Shown: positions 36,809-45,935 of the stretch, one piece after another
How the letters are laid out: each line of letters begins with the position of its first letter
How positions within the stretch are numbered: position 1 is the first letter of the stretch
DNA from: Virgibacillus litoralis
GTDB lineage: Bacteria; Bacillota; Bacilli; Bacillales; Amphibacillaceae
Assembly: GCF_017873675.1 (NCBI RefSeq)
Contig: NZ_JAGGKK010000019.1
Coordinates: 1 to 64,000 of the forward strand
DNA: 64,000 nt
Reading direction: 5' to 3'
Translations under genes and position numbers: made by a program
Notes under the pieces: model-generated
Seen by the model: only the letters and a program-made list of their open reading frames with translations
Databases searched by the model: none
Told to the model about the DNA's origin: nothing

Positions 36809-37519
36809 TTATTCAACAATGTCATGCAATGCTTCCAAGTCAACAATACTGATTTTCCGCTGACCCGTTTGCTTAATCCAGCCTCTTTCCTCAAAGCTCG
36901 TTAATCGGCGACTAAGTGTTTCCTGCGTACTACCTATATAAGAGGCGAGATCTTTCTTGCTCATTGGCAAAATAATTTCAGAAGCATGCCCTGAGCTTTT
37001 CTTTTTTTCTACCTGTTCCATTAAATAAGATGCCAACCGTTTCTCAACATCCTGTGAGCTTAATCGTTCAATTGACTTTTCAGCATCCTTTAGCCGCTTG
37101 CTGCTTTCGGCAAGAATTTTAAAGGAGATTGTCGGCTTTTCGACAAGAAATTCCTGTAAGTCATTCTTATGAATAGCACAAATTTCTGTCCGTTCGACAG
37201 TTTCCGCGTAACTAGTCAGCAGTTCGTCTGTAAAGACCGATAATTCTCCCATAAAATCTCCTGGATTTAATATTCGGATCAATTGTTCTTTTCCTGATTC
37301 CGATAAGTTATAGATTTTAACTTTTCCTCGATGCACGATATATAAATATTCTGAGGGATCCCCAGCCTGGAAGATGATTTCTTTTTTTTCAAATGTTTTA
37401 CTTCTGCTTGTTCGGGCAACATCAACCTGCTCTGAATGATCAAGGTGGTTAAAAATTGGCACCAATGACACACAAAGCTTTTTAGCAGACTCATTATGTT
37501 CAAGACTATCGCTCTCCAT
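36809..37519 (-). CDS. Crp/Fnr-family transcriptional regulator
   Basis: The 236-residue product has a cyclic-nucleotide-like beta-roll (about 25-140), dimer helix and HTH. The recognition helix reads QETLSRRL with Glu200, Ser203 and Arg204, the FNR-type ExxSR pattern specific for TTGAT half-sites rather than CRP's TGTGA. The N-terminal iron-sulphur cysteine cluster of FNR is missing (one Cys, residue 16), so the sensing chemistry differs. A perfect TTTGAT-N4-ATCAAA site lies upstream of the next gene, a likely target. Confidence 0.87.
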   Translation of the reverse strand: MESDSLEHNESAKKLCVSLVPIFNHLDHSEQVDVARTSRSKTFEKKEIIFQAGDPSEYLYIVHRGKVKIYNLSESGKEQLIRILNPGDFMGELSVFTDELLTSYAETVERTEICAIHKNDLQEFLVEKPTISFKILAESSKRLKDAEKSIERLSSQDVEKRLASYLMEQVEKKKSSGHASEIILPMSKKDLASYIGSTQETLSRRLTSFEERGWIKQTGQRKISIVDLEALHDIVE

Positions 37520-37603
37520 TTTTTCCGCCTCCGCAACAATTCAAAGTAATTTCTCTAACTACATTATAACAGAATACGTTATATAAAGAGCAGTCTTGAG
37601 CTA

Positions 37604-37813
37604 TTAAGATACTACCGGATAGCCTAGTTTCTCAATGGTTGTTTTCAAGTCTTCTGAAGTTACCTTGTCCTGATCAAATGTTGCTTTGACTTTACTGGAG
37701 TTGAACATGACTTTTGCTTCTTCAACTCCATCCATTTTCCCTACTTTACCTTCAATCTTTTTGATACATGATGGACATGTTAATAGTTCTAATTGAAATT
37801 TAATTGTTTTCAT
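37604..37813 (-). CDS. Heavy-metal-associated (HMA) domain protein
   Basis: The 69-residue single-domain protein has an HMA fold with the metal motif TCPSC (Cys13, Cys16) and YPV near the end. CopZ-type chaperones use MxCxxC; here Leu-Thr replaces the Met-x part, so the metal is uncertain. Its promoter has an FNR-type box about 42 bp upstream of the predicted start of transcription. It precedes no ATPase, so the partner is not visible here. Confidence 0.85.
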   Translation of the reverse strand: MKTIKFQLELLTCPSCIKKIEGKVGKMDGVEEAKVMFNSSKVKATFDQDKVTSEDLKTTIEKLGYPVVS

Positions 37814-37843
37814 TTTAATTGCTCCCTCCCTGTTTCTAACTTC

Positions 37844-37849
37844 ATTTTA
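37844..37849 (-). promoter_or_regulatory. Predicted -10 element of the HMA gene
   Basis: TAAAAT on the minus strand ends so that transcription would start near 37837, putting the FNR-type box centre at about -41.5. This is the class II activation geometry of FNR-type regulators. No good -35 hexamer is visible, as expected for such a promoter. Confidence 0.45.
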
Positions 37850-37870
37850 AGCTGTTATGCCGTCGGTTAC

Positions 37871-37886
37871 TTTGATGCAAATCAAA
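37871..37886. promoter_or_regulatory. FNR-type binding site (TTTGAT-N4-ATCAAA)
   Basis: A perfect 16-bp palindrome upstream of the HMA gene and of the divergent catalase. The half-site TTGAT matches the ExxSR recognition helix of the Crp/Fnr protein encoded at 36809-37519. Confidence 0.7.
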
Positions 37887-37962
37887 TTTATTAAAAAAAA
37901 TCATAAATAGGATAATTTTGGACAACGTAACGGTAGATAATTTGAATGGAGGGTGATAGGAA

Positions 37963-39564
37963 ATGGCAGAAGACCATAAAAATCAAACAAATATTGAAAA
38001 CGAAGACACATTAACAAACAGACAAGGACATCCTGTTACAAACAACCAGGACATAAGAACAGTAGGAAATCGCGGTCCTTCTACATTGGAAAATTACGAT
38101 TACATTGAAAAGATAAGCCATTTCGATAGAGAAGAAGTTCCAGAGCGTATTGTTCATGCACGGGGAGCAGGTGCGCATGGTTATTTTGAAACATATGGAA
38201 CAGCTGGAGATGACCCCGTATCAAAATATACGAGGGCTAAATTATTTCAGGAAAAGGGTAAACAAACACCTGTCTTTGTACGTTTTTCGTCAGTTATTCA
38301 CGGTGGACATTCCCCGGAAACATTACGCGATCCACGAGGGTTTGCTGTTAAATTTTATACGGAAGATGGAAACTGGGATCTTGTTGGTAATAACTTAAAA
38401 ATCTTTTTTATTCGGGATGCAGTCAAGTTTCCAGATATGATTCATGCATTTAAGCCAGATCCGGTAACAAACATTCAAGACAGCGAGCGTTTTTTTGACT
38501 TTTGTTCAAATTCTCCTGAATCATTTCATATGGTTACGTTTGTATATTCACCGTGGGGAATTCCAGCTAATTATCGGTTGATGCAAGGTTCTGGCGTCAA
38601 CACGTATAAATGGGTTAACAACGACGGAGAAGCTGTGCTTGTTAAGTATCATTGGGAACCAACACAAGGTATTAAAAACCTGACAGTTAAAGAAGCAAAC
38701 GAAATCCAGGCCACAAATTTTAATCATGCAACACAGGATTTATATGATGCTATTGAAAAAGGTGATTACCCAGAATGGGAGCTATACGTGCAAATTATGA
38801 GCGACGATGAGCATCCGGAATTAGACTTTGATCCGCTTGATGACACAAAAATCTGGCCCAAAGACCAATTCCCATGGTTATCTGTTGGAAAAATGGTATT
38901 AAATAAAAATCCAGAAAATTACTTTACTGAAGTAGAACAAGCTGCATTTGGTACAGGAGTTCTTGTAGATGGCCTTGACTTCTCAGATGATAAAATGCTG
39001 CAAGGCCGGACATTCTCCTACTCAGACACGCAACGCTACCGTGTCGGAGCAAACTATTTACAGTTACCGATTAATGCTGCAAAAAAAAGGGTGGCAACAA
39101 ACCATGAAGGCGGACAAATGCGCTATGAACCAGAAAATTCATCAGGAAAAAACCCGCACGTTAACTACGAGCCATCAACGCTTGGCGGGTTAAAAGAAGC
39201 AAAGCAGGTTGGTAAAGAATATACTCCAAAAGTTGAAGGAAACCTCGTTCGAGAACCTATTGATCGCCAAAATAATACAAAACAAGCTGGCGAAACATAT
39301 CGCATGTTCAAAGATTGGGAAAAAGATGAGTTAATCGCTAACCTTGTTGGCGATATTTCAGAATGTGACCAGCGAATCCAGGATAAAATGGTAGCACTTG
39401 CTGAAGAGGCAGATGAAGAATACGGCCGCCGCCTTCGAGAAGGATTAGCTGAGACAAGCAAGATGATGACAGGAGGTACAAGTAAAAATCCGCTTGGGAA
39501 TAAAGATAGCGAGAAAGCACCTGAAGAAGCTGTCAAAAAATCACATGATGCTGAACCATATTAA
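37963..39564 (+). CDS. Monofunctional heme catalase (KatX-like)
   Basis: The 533-residue catalase has the distal His65 ([10 protein letters not shown]), Asn144 and proximal Tyr353 ([10 protein letters not shown]). Its sequence is closer to spore-type KatX than vegetative KatA as far as I can tell from recalled features ([22 protein letters not shown]). It degrades H2O2. A GGAGGG site precedes the ATG. The FNR-type box lies 84 bp upstream. Whether it is made in the spore or the vegetative cell cannot be read here. Confidence 0.92.
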   Translation: MAEDHKNQTNIENEDTLTNRQGHPVTNNQDIRTVGNRGPSTLENYDYIEKISHFDREEVPERIVHARGAGAHGYFETYGTAGDDPVSKYTRAKLFQEKGKQTPVFVRFSSVIHGGHSPETLRDPRGFAVKFYTEDGNWDLVGNNLKIFFIRDAVKFPDMIHAFKPDPVTNIQDSERFFDFCSNSPESFHMVTFVYSPWGIPANYRLMQGSGVNTYKWVNNDGEAVLVKYHWEPTQGIKNLTVKEANEIQATNFNHATQDLYDAIEKGDYPEWELYVQIMSDDEHPELDFDPLDDTKIWPKDQFPWLSVGKMVLNKNPENYFTEVEQAAFGTGVLVDGLDFSDDKMLQGRTFSYSDTQRYRVGANYLQLPINAAKKRVATNHEGGQMRYEPENSSGKNPHVNYEPSTLGGLKEAKQVGKEYTPKVEGNLVREPIDRQNNTKQAGETYRMFKDWEKDELIANLVGDISECDQRIQDKMVALAEEADEEYGRRLREGLAETSKMMTGGTSKNPLGNKDSEKAPEEAVKKSHDAEPY

Positions 39565-39688
39565 TTGAGTAATGTGAGGGTGCGCTGGCCGAATTAGCTA
39601 GGGAAGGATCAGATTCAGTCTTCCCAGCGATTATTCAATCTCCATCGCACTTATTTTTATTGATATATCAATGTTATTTTGAATGATA

Positions 39689-39918
39689 TAGGAATGAGGG
39701 GTTTAGGAGCAGGATATGAATCCACAAACCAATGAAGTGAATCGTGGTTCCGCTAAATGGGTAAGAAAGCTGTTTTAGAAGGTTCAAACGGTCCCTGGTT
39801 CCGTTATTTACCCAATAACAATGAAAAAAGTGGCTGATTAGGGTGAATAGCGGAATGAGGATTACATAACACGATCAAAATAGGCGTTTTTAAGGAAATA
39901 ACGGAATGAGGATCCGCC
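39689..39918. repeat. Family A repeat cluster, copy 3
   Basis: Degenerate units occur near 39697, 39750, 39798 and 39847, and the exact 32-bp core at 39887-39918 is identical to 171-202. The 746-base gap 39565-40310 also holds an orphan terminator (40000-40029) and part of a family B repeat. Confidence 0.8.
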
Positions 39919-39999
39919 AAATCGGTGGACACCAGACTGTCTAGTGAATAAGCACAAGAATGCTAGCGGGTAACCTTAGCTGAAGTAAGGTCAATATGC

Positions 40000-40029
40000 A
40001 AAGCTCAGAATAAATTCTGAGCTTTTTTT
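40000..40029 (+). terminator. Orphan strong terminator
   Basis: A 12-bp stem (AAAGCTCAGAAT and its complement) and T7 stand 435 bases after the catalase stop with no gene in between, pointing to a long 3' UTR or an undetected small RNA. Confidence 0.7.
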
Positions 40030-40237
40030 CTTGCTGCTTATAGTGCTAATATGCTGTCGAAAGATATGCTGTTGATTTGTTATTTACATTGATATTAGTG
40101 TTTAACTGACCTCGTTATCTGGATGAGCAGGTATTTATTATAAGAAATCATTGATGGATAAACCTTTCTTTTTTCGAAGTAATGAGCGTTGGAGGTTTCT
40201 AGATGAAGTTAACAGCATTGCTTACTTGGCTGCGATA

Positions 40238-40330
40238 TTAGAAAGCTTTGCTTATCGCCAGCTTTAATATAGTTAAGCCTTAGATGCACTTATGCAGTAA
40301 GGAAGTTTTTTTACTTTCTTAACTGCCGAA
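40238..40330 (+). repeat. Family B dispersed repeat
   Basis: It has all family B landmarks: ATTAGAAAGCTTTGCTTATC, TTAAGCCTTAGATGCACTTA, TGCAGTAAGGAAGT, TTACTTTCTTAACTGCC. Its end forms the last codons and the stop of the minus-strand small gene at 40311-40478. Confidence 0.8.
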
Positions 40331-40478
40331 CAAAAGATTTGAACCATCGTCTTCTTTTTGGTTTTACTTGATAAGTACTTGGTGAATTATCAAATCTGCA
40401 ATTTGCATTTGCGGCTTTTTCTGTCTGTGCTTTATAATTACTAATCTCATACTCGAGAACATTTACGTTAAAATCCAT
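40311..40478 (-). CDS. Small basic-tailed protein of unknown function
   Basis: This 55-residue product starts with ATG seven bases after GGGAGGC. The N-terminal half is polar and helical (VLEYEISNYKAQTEKAANAN), the C-terminus strongly basic (KPKRRRWFKSFVRQLRK). I do not recognise it. The last few codons and stop are inside a family B repeat. Membrane or nucleic-acid binding by the basic tail is possible but unproven. Confidence 0.65.
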   Translation of the reverse strand: MDFNVNVLEYEISNYKAQTEKAANANCRFDNSPSTYQVKPKRRRWFKSFVRQLRK

Positions 40479-40701
40479 TATTTATGCCTCCCTGTGTGTT
40501 ACTTTCTGTATTAATCATACCTTTAGAACTAGCTTTCAGTCATCGGTACATGGGATGATAATTAGACACAAATAACCCCTGCTATCAAAGTAGCGAATTT
40601 ACGCCTCTAGGATGAGAATCAAGTTAGTTAAAGCACTATCTTCCCTGTCAATCATTTAAGAATGTTAAAATAGACTTAATAAAATGAAAAGAGGTGCTTT
40701 T

Positions 40702-41619
40702 TTGAAAAAAATCACATTAGGCAACAGTGACTTAGAAGTATCCACAATCGGATTAGGTTGTATGCGCATGAGTGATCTTACACCAATGAAAGCAAAACAC
40801 GTAATCAATAATGCCTTAGATTTAGGAATTAACTTCTTTGATCATGCAGATATCTATGGTGATGGAAAATCTGAGGTAGTCTTTGCTGAGGCACTTAAAT
40901 TATCGCCTGCTAATCGCGAGGAAATGGTTTTACAAACAAAATGCGGAATTCGCAATGGTTATTTTGATTTCTCCAAAGAACATATACTAAAATCTGCTGA
41001 TGATAGTCTGCAACGACTAGGCACCGATTTTATCGATATTTTACTGCTACATCGACCTGACGCATTGGTTGAACCAGAAGAAGTTGCCGAGGCATTCACA
41101 CGATTAAAAGAAAGTGGTAAAGTACGCCGATTTGGTGTGAGCAACCAGAATACAATGCAAATTGAACTGCTTAAGAAATACCTTAAGCAAGACTTAATTG
41201 TAAACCAGCTTCAATTCAGTATCATGCATACTGGCATGATTGATGCAGGGCTGAATGTAAATATGAAAAATAACTCAGCAACAGTAAGAGACAGCAGTAT
41301 TCTGGAATACAGTCGCCTGAACAATATGACGATTCAAGCGTGGTCACCCTTCCAATATGGAATGATTGAAGGTGCATTTATTGGAAATGATGAATTCCCG
41401 GAAATAAATGCAAAACTTCAAGAATTAGCATCTAAAAAAGGGGTAACTGACTCCGCCATTGCTATAGCATGGATTCTAAGGCATCCTGCAAATATCCAGC
41501 CAATTGTTGGTACTATGAACCCAGATCGTTTAACAGGAATAGCCGAGGCAGCTGATATCGACCTAACAAGACAAGAATGGTACGAAATTTATCGTGCAGC
41601 AGGAAATGAACTTCCATAA
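40702..41619 (+). CDS. Aldo/keto reductase (YcsN-like)
   Basis: The 305-residue product has the AKR catalytic set: Asp in FFDHADIYGDG with the Tyr, Lys in LQTKCG, His in LLLHRPD, and the NADPH-binding C-terminal IAIAWILRHP. I chose the TTG at 40702 because GAGGTG lies immediately upstream; the ATG at 40684 would put the ribosome site inside the gene. The natural carbonyl substrate is unknown. Confidence 0.88.
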   Translation: MKKITLGNSDLEVSTIGLGCMRMSDLTPMKAKHVINNALDLGINFFDHADIYGDGKSEVVFAEALKLSPANREEMVLQTKCGIRNGYFDFSKEHILKSADDSLQRLGTDFIDILLLHRPDALVEPEEVAEAFTRLKESGKVRRFGVSNQNTMQIELLKKYLKQDLIVNQLQFSIMHTGMIDAGLNVNMKNNSATVRDSSILEYSRLNNMTIQAWSPFQYGMIEGAFIGNDEFPEINAKLQELASKKGVTDSAIAIAWILRHPANIQPIVGTMNPDRLTGIAEAADIDLTRQEWYEIYRAAGNELP

Positions 41620-41630
41620 AACGTGGCCTT

Positions 41631-41727
41631 CGTTAAAGGGATTCTTTTGAAAACGTACAATGCTTTCTAAGAACCGTTATTACTTTGGAGTGCAAGCCAT
41701 AATTGGGAATACCTTAGTTTTACTTAT
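41631..41727 (+). repeat. Family C dispersed repeat
   Basis: Starts CGTTAAAGGGATTCTTTTG, contains the TTCT/AGAA hairpin with TACAATGCTTTCTAAGAACC, and ends TGGAGTGCAAGCCATAATTG. It follows the aldo/keto reductase stop directly. Confidence 0.7.
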
Positions 41728-41808
41728 GTCCCAGCCTCTTCTCATGTTATGATTATATGCTTTATTTAGTGGGTATATATGACTAAGCAGTATGAAAGGA
41801 GCTACTAT

Positions 41809-42801
41809 TTGCTACTTACATCTATCATTATATTTATTATTGCAGCTGCGGTATCTGTACTTGCAGCTATTCGCTTAGCAACTTACGCCGATATAATTAG
41901 CAGAGAAACAAAGGCTGGCGGGCTTGTTGTAGGTACGGTATTGCTTGCTGTCGCAACATCACTCCCTGAGTTAACCGCCACAATTTCAGCAGCAGTTATC
42001 GATAATGCTGACATCGCGGTAGGAAACGGTCTGGGAAGCATTACATTTAACATATTTGCTTTATTCCTTTTTGATATATATTTTCGTAAGAAACGTTTAT
42101 TTCTAAAGGTATCAAATAACCACTTTTACACAGGACTTTTAGGATTGACTTTATGCACGATTATCATCTTGTCACTTTATTTTAACTTAAACCAGGAGTT
42201 CATCCGTATTGGACTTCCAAGCATCGCAATTGCAGTTGTTTATTTAGGTGGGCTTTGGCTCATATCGTTAAAACACCAACAAGAGATCCATGAAGAGGAA
42301 ACAGCACCCCGGGAGACAGAAAAAACAGCTGTTTCTGTAAAGAAAGCCATTGTTCGATTCATATTATTCTCATTTATCATTTTTGCATCAGGAAGTTCCT
42401 TATCAGTTTCAGGCGATTTTATTGCACAGTCAAGTGGCATTAGCGCAAGTGCGATAGGTAGTATACTAATAGCAGCTACAACTTCACTACCAGACGCAGT
42501 AAGTGTTTTAGTCGCGCTTCGGGCCGCAAATGTCAATCTGGCAATAGGCACTATTCTTGGGGGAAACATTTTCAACGTTTTTGTCATTCCAATTGCCGAT
42601 ATTTTCTATCGAAGTGGCAGCATTTGGGCCGATGCATCCAAACAGCAGATCTCTACAGCGGCCGTAGGATTCATGCTGACATTAATTGTAATTAGCATTT
42701 TAAAGCGTGATAATACACGGAATACAATGACATATATTTCACCTTCACTAATAGTTGTGGGAGGATACCTGATTTTTTCTGCCTTTTACATCTTAGGATG
42801 A
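41809..42801 (+). CDS. CaCA-family sodium/calcium exchanger-like protein
   Basis: The product of about 330 residues has two inverted repeats of five helices with the alpha motifs GTVLLAVATSLPEL (near residue 45) and SILIAATTSLPDAV (near residue 220), each with a GNGLGSITFN or GGNIFN partner. I chose TTG at 41809, seven bases after AAAGGAG; the ATG 30 bases upstream has no ribosome site. It probably exchanges Ca2+ with Na+ or H+. Confidence 0.85.
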   Translation: MLLTSIIIFIIAAAVSVLAAIRLATYADIISRETKAGGLVVGTVLLAVATSLPELTATISAAVIDNADIAVGNGLGSITFNIFALFLFDIYFRKKRLFLKVSNNHFYTGLLGLTLCTIIILSLYFNLNQEFIRIGLPSIAIAVVYLGGLWLISLKHQQEIHEEETAPRETEKTAVSVKKAIVRFILFSFIIFASGSSLSVSGDFIAQSSGISASAIGSILIAATTSLPDAVSVLVALRAANVNLAIGTILGGNIFNVFVIPIADIFYRSGSIWADASKQQISTAAVGFMLTLIVISILKRDNTRNTMTYISPSLIVVGGYLIFSAFYILG

Positions 42802-42864
42802 ATTTCCTTGATGAATAAAAAATTTCTGATATGGAAAATTAGTTAACAAGACAGGAGGACAGCT

Positions 42865-43122
42865 ATGCATTCAAACAACAAGGACATGGAAACTGTTATG
42901 GAATATATGAATAGTGCGAAGCTTGCTGTGGAAAAGGCTCAAGAAGATCAAACAGGATTTAGCGAGGCTCAACAACAAGTGAAGCTAGCAGAAGAAATTT
43001 TGAACGAAGCTAAACATAATCCGGTGATTAATAACCAAGTTAACGCACGAGAAATGCAGCGTGCTACTGACTTGCTAAGACTGATTGAGGAGACAAACCA
43101 GGCCATTAATCACCAAACATGA
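42865..43122 (+). CDS. Small helical protein, DUF2564-like
   Basis: The 85-residue acidic, Gln/Glu-rich product is almost entirely predicted helix (AKLAVEKAQ; QQQVKLAEEILNEAK; QRATDLLRLIEETNQAI). It resembles the small DUF2564 proteins of Bacillus only by pattern. An AGGAGG site precedes the ATG and a terminator follows. Function is unknown. Confidence 0.65.
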   Translation: MHSNNKDMETVMEYMNSAKLAVEKAQEDQTGFSEAQQQVKLAEEILNEAKHNPVINNQVNAREMQRATDLLRLIEETNQAINHQT

Positions 43123-43123
43123 A

Positions 43124-43154
43124 GCATACTGCGGAACATGCAGTATGTCCTTTT
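43124..43154 (+). terminator. Terminator of the small helical-protein gene
   Basis: GCATACTGC pairs with GCAGTATG around a 7-nt loop, followed by CC and T5, right after the stop codon. Confidence 0.75.
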
Positions 43155-43237
43155 TATGTTAACTTTTAAAGTAATATATTATCATTCTGATGAATATCAA
43201 TGGTACGAGCCATATTTATCCTTAGGGAGTGAAAACT

Positions 43238-43867
43238 TTGGGTGTATTCATCAGTTATATTTTTCTTGGGTTATCATTAGCAGCTCCACTTGGCCCAATC
43301 AATGCTGCCCAGATTAATCAAGGTATTAAAAATGGATTTTTCCATTCCTGGTTAATTGGGCTAGGTTCCATCGTGGCGGAACTATTCTTTATTATCGCTG
43401 TCTTCTTTGGAGTTGTACATTTTTTAGAGATTCCATTCATGAAAACATTTTTATGGTCATTTGGTGCTTTTGTTTTATTTTATACTGGTATTGAAAGTAT
43501 CGTTAGCTCAGAAAAATTACAAATTAATCAAAGCAGAAAAAAAGAATCCTTAAAAAAGACATTTACTACTGGCTTTTTGATATCTATCAGTAATCCACTG
43601 TCTATTTTATTTTGGCTAGGTATCTATGGTTCTGTATTAGCAAATACAATTAACCGATATGATAACTTCCATCTAATCTTATATGGCGTAGCGATGCTAG
43701 TCGGTTTAATGTTATGGGATTTAACAATGGCTGGGGTTTCCAGCAGCTTTAGGAAGTTCCTTACGCAGCGTACTCTAAAGGGCATTTCCGTTTTTACAGG
43801 ACTTGTGCTGTGTGGATTCGGCTTATACTTCGGTATCCAAACAATTAAAATACTTTTTCACATTTGA
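43238..43867 (+). CDS. LysE-family exporter
   Basis: The 209-residue product has six membrane helices and the family motif PLGPINAAQINQGIKNG near the N-terminus. LysE proteins export amino acids or related small molecules. I chose the TTG at 43238, eight bases after AGGGAG; an in-frame GTG nine bases earlier overlaps the ribosome site. The substrate is unknown. Confidence 0.85.
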   Translation: MGVFISYIFLGLSLAAPLGPINAAQINQGIKNGFFHSWLIGLGSIVAELFFIIAVFFGVVHFLEIPFMKTFLWSFGAFVLFYTGIESIVSSEKLQINQSRKKESLKKTFTTGFLISISNPLSILFWLGIYGSVLANTINRYDNFHLILYGVAMLVGLMLWDLTMAGVSSSFRKFLTQRTLKGISVFTGLVLCGFGLYFGIQTIKILFHI

Positions 43868-44002
43868 ATATTACTATTAATCCCGTCCTCAGAAACAAGC
43901 GTAGCAATCAGGGATTCTATATTTGATTTTCCTAAAAATCGATAATTGCTCTCTTATTTGGACAATATACACTTATGCACTAATTGCTAAAGGAGAGTAT
44001 GA

Positions 44003-45373
44003 ATGGGTGGAACAGAATCAGGCGCTGATCGTAAGAGGACAGGGTCAAAAGAAACCGGCATGAAGTGGTGGCAGCTTTCTTTGGTTGGTGTAGGGTGTAC
44101 TATTGGGACTGGCTACTTTCTCGGTTCTAGTATAGGGATAAGCATTACAGGACCATCAATTGTTTTTTCATTTATACTTGCCTCACTAGGAACCTATATT
44201 GTGTTTAACTTATTGGCAAAGATGACAGCCAAGGATCCACAGGAAGGATCTTTTTGTTACTATGCTGAAAAGGCTTATGGTCGATGGGCAGGCTTTAGCA
44301 GTGGCTGGAATTACTGGTGCTCGAATGTTCTAATCATGGGCAGTCAACTAATAGCCCTTTCAATCCTTTCACAATTTTGGTTTCCGAATATTTCCTTGTG
44401 GATTTTTGCTGCTGGGTATGCTGTTCTTTCCATTTCTGTAGTGTTACTGGGAACAGAAGGCTTTGATAAAATAGAAGATATCTTTGCAGTTATTAAAACA
44501 GCAGCTATTATCATCTTTATTATTTTAGGTGCAGTCGCCCTACTGGGTTGGATACCTGGTGAAGGAAGTGAGAAGCCAGGCATACCTGTTTCAGCAGAAA
44601 AACTCTTCCCTAATGGACTTAAGGGATTTTGGGCTTCACTTATTTACGCCTTCTATGCTTATGGAGGCGTAGAGGTTATTGGATTGATGGCAATGCAGCT
44701 CAGAAAAAAAGAAGATGCTCCAAAGGCTGGTAAAGTAATGATGGTTGGACTAACGACCATATATGTCATATCGATCAGCCTTGCAGTAACTATGGTATCT
44801 ATAAATATGTTTCATGAAGAAGAAAGTCCCTTTGTCACAGCATTATCTAGTTATAATCTTCCGTTTTTTCCACATCTCTTTAATGGAGCAATAATAATTG
44901 CTGGTTTTTCAACGATGACAGCTGCATTATATGGGGTCACAACACTTATGGTAACGATAGCTAAAGATGGGAATGCTCCTCACCTTTTTGGAAAGAAATT
45001 AACGAAATTTAAGAGCTTGCCTTTGCCATCCTTAGGACTTGGAGCAGTAGGACTTCTTGTCTCAGTTGTAACAGCTTTAGTGTTACCAGGCAAAATTTAC
45101 GAGTACATTACTACTGCCGCAGGTATTTTACTGCTTTACAATTGGTCGTTTATCATTATTTCTTCATTCAGCATCCTAACAGAGAAGAAAATTTTGGATA
45201 AAGTCGTATCGCTGGCCGGTCTCGCATTAATTCTTTGTGCAGTAATTGGAACGTTAATGGATGAAAGTATTCGCCCAGGGTTTTATATAAGCTTATTATT
45301 CGTATCAATTATTGGTATTGTAACTCTATTTATGAGAAAAAGATGGAAAGCAGATACGAAAAATGAAATTTAG
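44003..45373 (+). CDS. Amino acid permease (APC superfamily)
   Basis: The 456-residue product has about twelve helices and the APC helix-1 glycine motif (GVGCTIGTGYFLGSS) followed by EGSFCYYAEKAYGRWAGFSSGWNYW, as in amino acid permeases of the AAT group. An AAGGAG site precedes the ATG. The amino acid is not readable. A family D repeat follows. Confidence 0.87.
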   Translation: MGGTESGADRKRTGSKETGMKWWQLSLVGVGCTIGTGYFLGSSIGISITGPSIVFSFILASLGTYIVFNLLAKMTAKDPQEGSFCYYAEKAYGRWAGFSSGWNYWCSNVLIMGSQLIALSILSQFWFPNISLWIFAAGYAVLSISVVLLGTEGFDKIEDIFAVIKTAAIIIFIILGAVALLGWIPGEGSEKPGIPVSAEKLFPNGLKGFWASLIYAFYAYGGVEVIGLMAMQLRKKEDAPKAGKVMMVGLTTIYVISISLAVTMVSINMFHEEESPFVTALSSYNLPFFPHLFNGAIIIAGFSTMTAALYGVTTLMVTIAKDGNAPHLFGKKLTKFKSLPLPSLGLGAVGLLVSVVTALVLPGKIYEYITTAAGILLLYNWSFIIISSFSILTEKKILDKVVSLAGLALILCAVIGTLMDESIRPGFYISLLFVSIIGIVTLFMRKRWKADTKNEI

Positions 45374-45424
45374 CCTTTAAACATGTAATTTTTGAAAATT
45401 AGGCTTACCGCCAAAGAATTAGCT

Positions 45425-45803
45425 GGAACAAAAGCGCAAGCGCCTGTTCAGCGCCGTATGGACTGCGCCCGCGCATCGCGGGTGGGTCGACGTTGCCGCG
45501 CAAAGTGGCGGTCTTAGTCGATCTTCCTTTTCCTTGAGATAAAGGATACACGAAGAGCGTAAGCTGCCCCACAGGACGTGGGGTAGATCGACGTTGCCAC
45601 AGGATGTGGTGGTTTTAGTCGAACATCCTTTATTTCTTATCGTAGACACGGGGAGGGAAGTCCACTAGGCGCTAGGCGCTGGCCGATGAAAACGCCACGT
45701 CCTGTGGCGTCATCGGCACTAGTACGTCCTGTACGTCGGAGCTGGACGTCGCTGATTCGGAAGTCCAGTTATCCACAGCACTTAAATTTTATAATTTCCT
45801 ATA
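45425..45803. repeat. Family D modular structured repeat, long form
   Basis: About 380 bp, opening GGAACAAAAGCGCAAGCGCC and ending in ATCCACAGC and TTTTATAATTTCCTA. It has three inserted hairpin modules relative to the short copy at 52907-53110: 45466-45521, 45565-45622 and about 45682-45746. The first two are alike, each a G/C hairpin (CCCGCG/CGCGGG, CCCCAC/GTGGGG), then TCGACGTTGCC, a second hairpin, and TTTTAGTCGA or TCTTAGTCGA. The stems differ by paired changes. The 562-base gap 45374-45935 has no gene. Confidence 0.8.
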
Positions 45804-45806
45804 CTG

Positions 45807-45900
45807 TTAGAAAACTTGGCTTATCGCCAAGCTTAATATAGATAAGCCTTAGTTGCACTTATGCAGTAAGAAAGGATCTATACTTTCTTGTCTGCCAAAA
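45807..45900 (+). repeat. Family B dispersed repeat
   Basis: Full-length copy (TTAGAAAACTTGGCTTATC, GCACTTATGCAGTAAGAAAG, TACTTTCTTGTCTGCC), directly before the terminator of the UPF0182 gene. Confidence 0.8.
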
Positions 45901-45928
45901 AAAGGATCTCCGTGCTGGAGATCCTTTT
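45900..45928 (-). terminator. Terminator of the UPF0182 gene
   Basis: AAAAGGATCTCC pairs with GGAGATCCTTTT around a 5-nt loop; the minus strand continues into T-rich sequence. It lies eight bases past the stop. Confidence 0.85.
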
Positions 45929-45935
45929 CATCAAG

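Noticed and set aside
39580-39650. Cloverleaf-like pairing after the catalase gene (GTGCG/CGCAC, GGGAAG/CTTCCC)
   Set aside because: The helices compete with one another and no tRNA features (T-arm, anticodon arm) are present; at most a long 3' hairpin.
45419-45649. Minus-strand 76-codon frame within family D, matching part of 52718-53032
   Set aside because: The similarity is just the shared repeat read in the same frame. Cys- and Arg-rich composition and the absence of a ribosome site argue against a protein.
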